A DNA stretch of 11,705 nt from NCBI GenBank assembly GCA_947478935.1, contig CANJXV010000051.1:1-11705 (forward strand). The letters are read 5' to 3'. The translations under genes and the position numbers were made by a program. The notes under the pieces are model-generated. The model searched no databases, was not told the origin of the DNA, and saw only the letters and a program-made list of their open reading frames with translations. This DNA comes from Comamonadaceae bacterium. Lineage in GTDB: Bacteria; Pseudomonadota; Gammaproteobacteria; Burkholderiales; Burkholderiaceae_C. This document shows, piece by piece, positions 1 to 5,803 of this stretch; position 1 is the stretch's first letter, and each line of letters opens with the position of its first letter.

Positions 1-387
1 CTGGCTAACGCGCGCCAGCAATTCTTTGTAAGTGGTTTTGGTGACCGCGCCGTCGTCGGCTTCAAAAATCACAGCGGTTTTGTTTTCTACCGGCGTGCCC
101 ATGTGGCGGTCCAGGCAATTGGCCGAGGCGTTGAGCTCGCCGTCGTCAAACCATTGGTAAAAAGGCGCGTTGGATTCATCCAGCACGCGATTAAAAGGCT
201 TGGTCCAACGCAGGTTGTCGCGCGCCAACTGCGCCCAGAAACCCTGGTAGTCTTTTTCGGCGGCATCGCACAAGGCTTGGTACGCTGGCATACCGGCAAT
301 TCGGGCGCCTTTTTGGCTCGCCTCACTGGGATGAAAAACCCGGTTTTCAACCAACACGGACTCGATAGCGGATGTCGACGAACTCAT
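1..387 (-). CDS. acs: Acetyl-CoA synthetase (acetate--CoA ligase), N-terminal part, runs off the left edge
   Basis: The enzyme activates acetate with ATP to acetyl-AMP and then forms acetyl-CoA in the cytoplasm, feeding acetate into central metabolism. Only 129 codons are visible, against roughly 650 residues for the full family. The N-terminus (MSSSTSAIESVLVENRVF) and the stretches GFWAQLARDNLRWTKPF, FYQWFDDGELNASANCLDRH (about residues 78-97) and ENKTAVIFEADDG are the typical ACAS N-terminal domain and the entry to the AMP-binding domain. The catalytic AMP-binding motifs lie outside the window. The ATG at 387 is preceded by AAGGAG (plus-strand 397-402), 9 bases upstream, which fixes the start. 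The gene is divergent from the class I fumarase, with 186 bases between the two starts. I see no clear promoter for it. The family call is firm; expression control is unknown. Confidence 0.93.
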   Translation of the reverse strand, partial: MSSSTSAIESVLVENRVFHPSEASQKGARIAGMPAYQALCDAAEKDYQGFWAQLARDNLRWTKPFNRVLDESNAPFYQWFDDGELNASANCLDRHMGTPVENKTAVIFEADDGAVTKTTYKELLARVSQ

Positions 388-507
388 AGAACCTGTCTCC
401 TTGTGGTTTTCGAAAAGCTGGGGCAATCTTCGACGGCGGCACTTACATTGCACTGACTTTAGGCCCAGTCACCTCGAATTTTGACGCCAAATGGGCGCTC
501 GGGCAAG

Positions 508-517
508 CTGGCGCCAG
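508..517. repeat. 10-bp perfect palindrome upstream of the fumarase gene
   Basis: The self-complementary sequence CTGGCGCCAG lies in the 186-base acs/fumarase divergent region, 8 bases before an isolated -10-like TATAAA (526-531) on the plus strand. No convincing -35 hexamer is placed 16-18 bases upstream of that TATAAA; a TTGACG at 481 is about 39 bases away. It could be an operator, but a 10-bp GC palindrome can also occur by chance. The rest of the region (388-507) shows only a weak TGACT/AGTCA inverted repeat at 454-471. Confidence 0.25.
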
Positions 518-573
518 AACGGCACTATAAAACCCAGACGCTAAACTCAGCTCCTATTTGCCAGCCTCAGACC

Positions 574-2124
574 ATGACCACTATTACCCAAAACGACCTT
601 GTTGAATCGGTGGCGGCTGCCCTGCAGTACATCAGCTACTACCACCCTGCTGACTACATCGCCCACCTGGCCCGCGCCTACGAGCACGAGCAAAGCCCAG
701 CAGCCAAAGACGCAATCGCCCAGATCCTGACCAACAGCAAAATGAGTGCGACCGGTCATCGGCCTATTTGCCAGGATACCGGCATCGTCAATGTATTCTT
801 AAAAGTGGGTATGGATGTGCGTCTTGCGGGTTTCAGTGGCTCTTTGGATGACGCCGTCAACCAAGGGGTGCGCCAGGGCTATCTGCACCCGGACAACACC
901 TTGCGCGCCAGCGTGGTGGCCGACCCCCAATTTGCGCGCATCAATACCAAGGACAACACGCCCGCCGTCATCTTCACCGAGCTGGTTCCCGGCAATACCA
1001 TGGAAGTGACGGTTGCGGCCAAAGGCGGCGGCTCGGAAAACAAAAGCAAACTGGTCATGCTCAACCCCGGCGATTCGGTGGTGGACTGGGTGCTCAAAAC
1101 CGTGCCAACCATGGGCGCGGGCTGGTGCCCGCCGGGCATGCTGGGCATAGGCATTGGCGGCACGGCAGAAAAAGCCATGCTCATGGCCAAAGAAAGCCTG
1201 ATGGACGACCTTGATATGTATGCCTTGCAAGCCAAATCCTCGGCCGGCCAGGCGCTGACGCAAACCGAGGACTTGCGACTGGAGCTGTACGACAAAGTCA
1301 ACGCGCTGGGCATTGGTGCCCAGGGCCTGGGCGGGCTGACCACGGTGCTGGACATCAAAATCAAGCTCTACCCCACGCATGCCGCCAGCAAACCGGTGGC
1401 CATGATCCCCAACTGCGCCGCCACCCGCCACGCGCACTTTGTGCTGGACGGCAGCGGCCCGGCCTACCTCACGCCACCGTCCTTGGACCTATGGCCCTCG
1501 GTGGATTGGAAGCCGGACTATGCGAAGAGCACACGTGTCGATCTCAACACCTTGACACCCGCGCGAGTGGCGGGCTGGAAACCAGGTCAGACCTTGCTAC
1601 TCAACGGAAAAATGCTCACTGGACGCGATGCAGCGCACAATCGCATCCAGGGCATGCTGGCCAAGGGCGAGGCCCTGCCTGTGGACTTCACCAACCGGGT
1701 GATTTATTACGTTGGTCCGGTCGATCCGGTGCAAGGCGAAGCCGTCGGCCCGGCAGGCCCCACCACCGCCACGCGCATGGACGGATTTACCGAGATGATG
1801 CTGGCACAAACCGGCCTGATCGCCATGGTGGGCAAGGCCGAACGCGGGCCGGTCGCGATCGAAGCCATCAAGAAACACCGAAGTGCCTACCTGATGGCCG
1901 TGGGCGGTGCCGCCTACCTAGTGAGCAAAGCCATCAAGCACGCCAAAGTGCTAGCCTTTGCCGACCTGGGCATGGAAGCGATTTACGAATTTGACGTGGT
2001 GGATATGCCGGTGACTGTGGCCGTGGACGCAGGTGGCACCAGCGCGCACATCACCGGTCCAGCCACCTGGCAACAAAAAATCGCTAGCGGTGAATTCAAA
2101 ACCATTGCCGTGCAATCGGCATAA
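574..2124 (+). CDS. fumA: Fumarate hydratase, class I ([4Fe-4S], FumA/FumB type)
   Basis: Catalyses the reversible hydration of fumarate to L-malate in the TCA cycle, in the cytoplasm, using an oxygen-sensitive [4Fe-4S] cluster. The product is 516 residues, in the usual range for the single-chain class I enzyme. The three expected cluster cysteines are visible: C66 (HRPICQDTG), C185 (GAGWCPPGMLGIGIGG) and C281 (IPNCAATRH). The C-terminal beta domain follows, with KMLTGRDAAHNR near 346-357 and GPTTATRMD at 396-404. The reading frame is open from a TTG at 481, but homology begins at MTTITQNDLVESV, so I chose the ATG at 574. No good Shine-Dalgarno precedes it, which leaves the start slightly soft. 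murI begins 6 bases after its stop, so the two are probably co-transcribed. It has no relation to the class II (FumC) fold. Confidence 0.95.
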   Translation: MTTITQNDLVESVAAALQYISYYHPADYIAHLARAYEHEQSPAAKDAIAQILTNSKMSATGHRPICQDTGIVNVFLKVGMDVRLAGFSGSLDDAVNQGVRQGYLHPDNTLRASVVADPQFARINTKDNTPAVIFTELVPGNTMEVTVAAKGGGSENKSKLVMLNPGDSVVDWVLKTVPTMGAGWCPPGMLGIGIGGTAEKAMLMAKESLMDDLDMYALQAKSSAGQALTQTEDLRLELYDKVNALGIGAQGLGGLTTVLDIKIKLYPTHAASKPVAMIPNCAATRHAHFVLDGSGPAYLTPPSLDLWPSVDWKPDYAKSTRVDLNTLTPARVAGWKPGQTLLLNGKMLTGRDAAHNRIQGMLAKGEALPVDFTNRVIYYVGPVDPVQGEAVGPAGPTTATRMDGFTEMMLAQTGLIAMVGKAERGPVAIEAIKKHRSAYLMAVGGAAYLVSKAIKHAKVLAFADLGMEAIYEFDVVDMPVTVAVDAGGTSAHITGPATWQQKIASGEFKTIAVQSA

Positions 2125-2130
2125 AGCCAG

Positions 2131-2982
2131 ATGCGAAGCCCCGCAGCCGCCACTGGGCCGATTGGGGTCTTTGACAGCGGCATCGGCGGCCTGAGCGTGC
2201 TGAGGGCTCTGCGTCAGGAGTTGCCTGACGACCAATTCGTTTACATCGGCGATGCTGGCCACGCGCCCTATGGCGAGCGCGATACCGCGCATGTGCTCGC
2301 AAGGTCGCAGCTGCTGGCCAATTACCTGTGCACCACCCACAAAGCCAAAGCACTGGTACTGGCCTGCAATACCGCCACCGCCGCCGCAGTGGCAAGTTTG
2401 CGCGAGCGTTACCCGCAGCTGCCCATTGTGGGTATTGAACCGGCGCTCAAGCCAGCGGCAACACAAACTGCCAGCGGCGTAGTGGCGGTCATGGCCACCC
2501 GCAGCACACTGGCCAGCGGTAAATTTTTAGCGCTGTTAGCTGCGCAGCCACCTTCGGTGCGATTCCTGTTGCAAGCCTGTGACGGCTTGGCAGTGGCCAT
2601 CGAGCAAGCGGACCGACAGGCCATCGAATCCTTATGTCACCGTTATGTGCAAGCCTTGCGGCAAAACCCGGACGGCGGTGCGCAGATTGACACTGTGGTA
2701 CTGGGCTGTACCCATTACGCCCTGATTACTGAAGTTTTGGCCCGGCTTTGGGGGCCGCAGGTTGCGCTGCTGGAGGCCGGTCAACCGGTGGCCAGGCGCA
2801 CCCGCCAGGTGCTGCAAGCGGCGGGACTTCTTCGACCTGCCATCGGCGCGACGCAGCAAGACCTGGCCGCCAAGCCGTTGCTCTGTCTGAGCACTGGCGA
2901 CCCCTCATTCCTGAATCAAGCACTGCAAGATTGGCGTATTGGCGGACCAATCCTGCTCGCCAGCGCCTTGCACTTACCCTAA
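2131..2982 (+). CDS. murI: Glutamate racemase
   Basis: Interconverts L- and D-glutamate without a cofactor and so supplies the D-Glu of peptidoglycan stem peptides. The 283-residue protein has the family signatures in order: FDSGIGGLSVL (residues 14-24, Asp and Ser of the active site), YGER (47-50), the first catalytic cysteine C79 in ACNTATA, and the second, C193, in GCTHY. Length is slightly above the common 260-280, due to a short N-terminal lead before IGVFDSG. The ATG at 2131 lies 6 bases after the fumarase stop with only a poor ribosome site (AAAG), which suggests translational coupling to the upstream gene. A start further in would cut into the conserved N-terminal strand. It converges on tRNA-Arg 17 bases downstream, and no intrinsic terminator is visible between them. 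Confidence 0.95.
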   Translation: MRSPAAATGPIGVFDSGIGGLSVLRALRQELPDDQFVYIGDAGHAPYGERDTAHVLARSQLLANYLCTTHKAKALVLACNTATAAAVASLRERYPQLPIVGIEPALKPAATQTASGVVAVMATRSTLASGKFLALLAAQPPSVRFLLQACDGLAVAIEQADRQAIESLCHRYVQALRQNPDGGAQIDTVVLGCTHYALITEVLARLWGPQVALLEAGQPVARRTRQVLQAAGLLRPAIGATQQDLAAKPLLCLSTGDPSFLNQALQDWRIGGPILLASALHLP

Positions 2983-2999
2983 GATGATGCACATGAAAG

Positions 3000-3076
3000 T
3001 GGCCTGTCCGACAGGAATCGAACCTGTGACCTACAGCTTAGAAGGCTGTTGCTCTATCCAACTGAGCTACGGACAG
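3000..3076 (-). tRNA. tRNA-Arg (anticodon TCT)
   Basis: A 77-base cloverleaf reads on the minus strand with acceptor arm CTGTCCG/CGGACAG, D arm GCTC/GAGC, anticodon arm ACAGC/GCTGT around loop CTTCTAA, T arm ACAGG-TTCGATT-CCTGT, discriminator G and an encoded 3' CCA. The anticodon TCT (plus-strand 3040-3042) reads AGA/AGG arginine codons. It lies 57 bases downstream of tRNA-Pro, and a terminator-like hairpin sits in that spacer. No U-tract terminator follows its 3' end before murI. Confidence 0.97.
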
Positions 3077-3100
3077 AAATGCATACAAGCGACGCAAATG

Positions 3101-3125
3101 AAAAAGCCAAAGACGATGCTTTGGC
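3101..3125 (-). terminator. Terminator-like hairpin between tRNA-Pro and tRNA-Arg
   Basis: On the minus strand, 8 bases after the CCA end of tRNA-Pro, the arms GCCAAAG and CTTTGGC (7 bp, perfect) enclose the loop CATCGT and are followed directly by TTTTT. This is the form of a Rho-independent terminator for tRNA-Pro. Only 24 bases separate the T-tract from tRNA-Arg, which leaves little room for a separate promoter. It may therefore be a partial terminator or a processing signal. Confidence 0.7.
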
Positions 3126-3133
3126 AAGTATAT

Positions 3134-3210
<77 letters not shown>

Positions 3211-3211
3211 A

Positions 3212-3262
3212 CGGACGCATTCTAACCTCCGGGTTATTTTGAATCACACCTTGGTGCGTCCG
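3212..3262. repeat. 8-bp inverted repeat framing the tRNA-Pro/aat divergent promoter region
   Basis: CGGACGCA (3212-3219) and TGCGTCCG (3255-3262) are perfect reverse complements 35 bases apart. They bracket the candidate tRNA promoter, and one arm ends 1 base before the tRNA-Pro 5' end. The repeat could be an operator pair, a leader hairpin if transcription starts further upstream, or chance. Confidence 0.45.
3219..3247 (-). promoter_or_regulatory. Candidate sigma-70 promoter of tRNA-Pro
   Basis: Minus strand: -10 TAGAAT (plus-strand 3219-3224), 17-base spacer, weak -35 GTGATT (3242-3247, three matches to TTGACA). The -10 ends 8 bases before the first tRNA base, so transcription would start almost at the mature 5' end. 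Assigned by inspection only. Confidence 0.35.
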
Positions 3263-3271
3263 CCTACTTTT

Positions 3272-3277
3272 AGGAGG
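3272..3277 (+). promoter_or_regulatory. Strong ribosome binding site of aat
   Basis: AGGAGG, a full Shine-Dalgarno match, 8 bases before the ATG at 3286. It fixes the aat start and is the strongest ribosome site in the window. Confidence 0.85.
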
Positions 3278-3285
3278 AGTTCTCG

Positions 3286-4032
3286 ATGAGCGCTCCCGAC
3301 CTAACCTGGATGCTGCCCGGCGACCCGTTCCCTCCCTTAAGCCGTACATGGGGGCCGGACAGCGATGCGCCCGGCCTGCTGGCTGCGGGCGGCGCATTGG
3401 ATGTGGAAACCTTGAGCGATGCCTACGCGCGTGGCATATTCCCTTGGTTCAATGAAACCCAGCCTACGCTATGGTGGAGCCCGGACCCGCGCATGGTGCT
3501 GGCATCCGATCAATTCAAAATACACGATTCGCTTAAAAAAACCTTGCGCCGTTTCCAACAAGAGGCAGGCTGTGAAATCCGTATAAATAGTGATTTTGCC
3601 GCCGTCATACGCCAATGCGCCCAAGCGCCGCGTCAAGGGCAAAACGGAACCTGGATTGTGCCGGCGATGGTGAATGCCTATATCGACTTTCACCACGCGG
3701 GCTATGCCCATAGCGTGGAAACCTGGATCGATGGCGATATGGTGGCAGGACTTTATTTTGTGGCGATGGGCAGGGCCGTGTACGGCGAATCCATGTTCAC
3801 CAAGGTGCGCGATGGCTCCAAAATAGCCTTGGCGGCACTGATTGCCCATTGTCGCGCCAACGAGGTGCCTCAGCTGGACTGCCAGCAAGTCACTGCCCAC
3901 TTGTCACGGCTGGGTGCCCGGCCGGTGCAGCGCGCTCAGTTCCTTGCTACCATGCAAGAAGCCAGGGCGCAGACCCCCGTTCATTGGGAGTTTTCCGCCG
4001 ACAGCTGGAAGCATTTGCAGCAAGACAACTGA
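3286..4032 (+). CDS. aat: Leucyl/phenylalanyl-tRNA--protein transferase
   Basis: Transfers Leu or Phe from aminoacyl-tRNA to the N-terminal Arg or Lys of proteins, creating a primary N-degron recognised by ClpS and degraded by ClpAP. The 248-residue cytoplasmic protein shows the family landmarks: GLLAAGGALDVETLSDAYARG (30-50, written here in part as a signature), IFPWF (51-55), WWSPDPRMVL (63-72), NGTWI (120-124), GYAHSVE (139-145), YGESMF (166-171) and LDCQ (197-200). E168, D198 and Q200 sit where the E. coli enzyme has E156, D186 and Q188 (constant offset of 12). The ATG at 3286 is set by an AGGAGG 8 bases upstream. bpt follows after 8 bases. clpS and clpA, the downstream readers, are not in this window. 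Confidence 0.96.
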   Translation: MSAPDLTWMLPGDPFPPLSRTWGPDSDAPGLLAAGGALDVETLSDAYARGIFPWFNETQPTLWWSPDPRMVLASDQFKIHDSLKKTLRRFQQEAGCEIRINSDFAAVIRQCAQAPRQGQNGTWIVPAMVNAYIDFHHAGYAHSVETWIDGDMVAGLYFVAMGRAVYGESMFTKVRDGSKIALAALIAHCRANEVPQLDCQQVTAHLSRLGARPVQRAQFLATMQEARAQTPVHWEFSADSWKHLQQDN

Positions 4033-4040
4033 CACCCGCC

Positions 4041-4820
4041 ATGACCAAGCTTCACGATCTGCCGCTACAGACCCTGCAGTTTTACTCCACTGCACCTTAC
4101 GAGTGCAGCTACCTGGACGATCGCCAAGCGCGCTCCCAGGTGGCCACGCCCAGCCACCTCATCGACAACACGACCTATTCCGGCCTGGTGGAGAGCGGCT
4201 TTCGGCGCAGCGGGATGTTCACCTACCGGCCCTACTGCGATGGCTGCCAGGCCTGCATACCCTTGCGCGTGCCGGTGGCGCAGTTTTCTCCCAATCGCAG
4301 CCAGCGCCGTGCGCTGAGGCAGCACGGCAATCTGCAAGTGCGGGTGCAAAGCCTGGGCTATTCGCAGGAGCACTACGAGCTGTATTTGCGCTATCAGCAC
4401 TACCGTCATGCCGGCGGCGGCATGGAAGAAGATAGCGTAAGCCAATACACGCAGTTCTTGCTGCAAAGCCGAGTTAATTCACGCCTAGTCGAGTTCCGTG
4501 AGCCGGGTGAGGCCCAAAGCGCAGGCACGCTGAAAATGGTATCTATCCTGGATGTGCTAGACGATGGAATTTCTGCGGTGTACACCTTTTACGAGCCACA
4601 GTTAGACGCGAGCTTTGGCACCTATAACGTGCTGTGGCAGTTGCAACAAGCTAAATCACTCGGTTTGTCTTACCTCTATTTGGGTTACTGGATAGAGCAG
4701 AGCCAGAAAATGAATTACAAAATGCGCTTCGCGCCTTCGCAGATTTTGGTGGATGGTCGCTGGCAGGACAGCAGTTCCTTCGAGCGCGGTGCGAATTTAA
4801 ATTTATTAAATTCCCGTTAA
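4041..4820 (+). CDS. bpt: Aspartate/glutamate leucyltransferase (bacterial protein-arginyltransferase homologue)
   Basis: Attaches Leu from Leu-tRNA to N-terminal Asp or Glu of proteins, the second leucyl-transfer branch of the bacterial N-degron pathway. It belongs to the ATE family (N- and C-terminal ATE domains). The 259-residue product has FYSTAPYECSYL (14-25), GFRRSGMFTYRPYC (53-66) and the cysteine cluster C66-x2-C69-x2-C72 followed by IPLRVPV. With C22 this matches the conserved cysteines of the N-terminal domain, which in eukaryotic ATE1 bind a metal cluster. The C-terminal transferase core includes YTFYEP, SFGTYNVLWQ and YLYLGYWI (211-218). The frame is open further upstream into aat, but homology starts at MTKLHDLPLQ, so the start is the ATG at 4041, 8 bases after the aat stop. 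Both genes are almost certainly on one transcript. Confidence 0.94.
   Translation: MTKLHDLPLQTLQFYSTAPYECSYLDDRQARSQVATPSHLIDNTTYSGLVESGFRRSGMFTYRPYCDGCQACIPLRVPVAQFSPNRSQRRALRQHGNLQVRVQSLGYSQEHYELYLRYQHYRHAGGGMEEDSVSQYTQFLLQSRVNSRLVEFREPGEAQSAGTLKMVSILDVLDDGISAVYTFYEPQLDASFGTYNVLWQLQQAKSLGLSYLYLGYWIEQSQKMNYKMRFAPSQILVDGRWQDSSSFERGANLNLLNSR
4793..4813. repeat. AT-rich 21-bp palindrome at the bpt end, upstream of the IclR-type gene
   Basis: Two perfect 8-bp arms, GAATTTAA (4793-4800) and TTAAATTC (4806-4813), enclose 5 bases (ATTTA). The element covers the last codons of bpt and ends 60 bases before the ATG of the IclR-family regulator. It stands out as nearly pure A/T in a GC-rich neighbourhood. 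Possible roles are an operator for autoregulation or a weak hairpin; no T-tract follows it. Confidence 0.6.
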
Positions 4821-4873
4821 TTGTTAGACAGCCGTTTCAATAGCGCAAAATCAAGCGTTCTTCACTGCTGCAT

Positions 4874-5653
4874 ATGACTAAACAAGATTCCAACATACCA
4901 TCTACGCCGTCCGTGCAAGTGATTGAGCGCATGTTCACGCTGATCGACGTACTGGCATCACGCGAAGAGGCCATGACCCTCAAAGACATTAGCGACAAAG
5001 CGGGCCTGCATCCCTCCACCGCACACCGCATACTGAATGATCTGGTGCTAGGCCGATTTGCAGACCGCCCTCAACCGGGCAGCTACCGCCTGGGTATGCG
5101 CTTGCTTGAATTAGGTAACTTGGTAAAAGGCCGCCTCAATGTGCGCGATGCAGCAATTGCACCCATGCGCGAGTTACATAAATTAACGCAACAACCTGTC
5201 AACCTTAGCATGCGCCAGGGTGATGAAATTATTTATGTGGAGCGCGCCTATAGCGAACGATCCGGCATGCAAGTGGTTCGCGCGATTGGTGGGCGGGCTC
5301 CCTTGCACCTGACTTCGGTGGGCAAACTATTCCTGGCCGCAGACGACCCGCAGCGCATACGCGCTTATGCGACCCGTACCGGTTTGCAGGGACACACCAA
5401 AAACAGTATTACCGATTTGGCCACCCTAGAGCGCGAACTGTCCCGCGTGCGCCAGTACGGCCAAGCCAGCGATAACGAGGAACTCGAATTGGGTGTGCGT
5501 TGCATGGCAGCGGGCATTTACGATGACCAGAACAAACTGATTGCCGGCTTATCCATCTCCTCGCCATCGAGCCGCATGGAAGACGGCTGGATGCCACGCC
5601 TCAAAGAAACGGCTAAAGAAATTTCTGCCACATTGGGCTTTAGCGAAAGCTAA
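4874..5653 (+). CDS. IclR-family transcriptional regulator
   Basis: A 259-residue DNA-binding regulator. Residues about 13-75 form the winged helix-turn-helix: VQVIERMFTLIDVLA opens it, TLKDISDKAGLHPSTAHRI (35-53) holds the turn and recognition helix, and the wing ends in YRLGMRLLELG. The rest is the IclR effector-binding (GAF-like) domain with GRAPLHLTSVGKLFLA (140-155), ELGVRCMAAGIYD (205-217) and AGLSISSPSSR (224-234). The ligand and target genes cannot be told from sequence. It begins 53 bases after bpt on the same strand, so read-through is possible, but no functional link to the N-degron genes is evident. The ATG at 4874 lacks a clear ribosome site. A GAAA-capped hairpin (TTTAGC/GCTAAA, 5639-5654) covers the stop codon but has no T-tract. 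Confidence 0.92.
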   Translation: MTKQDSNIPSTPSVQVIERMFTLIDVLASREEAMTLKDISDKAGLHPSTAHRILNDLVLGRFADRPQPGSYRLGMRLLELGNLVKGRLNVRDAAIAPMRELHKLTQQPVNLSMRQGDEIIYVERAYSERSGMQVVRAIGGRAPLHLTSVGKLFLAADDPQRIRAYATRTGLQGHTKNSITDLATLERELSRVRQYGQASDNEELELGVRCMAAGIYDDQNKLIAGLSISSPSSRMEDGWMPRLKETAKEISATLGFSES

Positions 5654-5803
5654 AACGGGTCTGCAAAAGTAGCGCAAAGCGAAGTGCGTCGCTCCTTGGC
5701 GATCCCTACGTAATACATTTACAAGGTAAATAGTTTGCTTGTCGGTACCTGGGATGACGCAATCAGGAGTTTGCAGCAGATCGCCTACGATCCCGACGAC
5801 GCC
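5654..5803. other. Convergent intergenic region between the IclR-type gene and pbpG
   Basis: About 150 bases with no credible gene. I see three small perfect inverted repeats: AGCGA/TCGCT (5678-5693), ATTTAC/GTAAAT (5717-5731, 3-base loop) and GATCG/CGATC (5779-5792, 4-base loop). None is followed by a T-tract in either direction, so no intrinsic terminator can be assigned to either converging gene. A 68-codon open frame that starts here overlaps pbpG antisense and looks spurious. Confidence 0.5.

Noticed and set aside
87..456. Open frames on both strands at the left edge (87-350 minus, 103-456 plus)
   Set aside because: Both overlap the acs coding frame, which matches a known family through the full visible stretch.
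481..573. Upstream extension of the fumarase frame from a TTG at 481
   Set aside because: The extra 31 residues do not resemble the family N-terminus, and the ATG at 574 begins exactly where homology starts.
799..1437. Long minus-strand open frames opposite the fumarase gene
   Set aside because: They are reverse-strand shadows of a GC-rich, well-recognised gene, with His/Gly/Arg-rich composition typical of such frames.
3240..3250. TGAATCACACC shared between the tRNA-Pro/aat region and the pssA leader (minus strand, 9393-9403)
   Set aside because: An 11-base match between two non-coding stretches can be expected by chance among all spacer pairs in a window of this size, and the positions relative to the genes differ.
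3849..4040. Upstream extension of the bpt frame into aat
   Set aside because: This segment is an alternate reading of aat coding sequence; the family N-terminus starts at the ATG at 4041.
5639..5654. GAAA-capped 6-bp hairpin over the stop codon of the IclR-type gene, considered as a terminator
   Set aside because: No T-tract follows on either strand, and the stem is short and A/T-rich.
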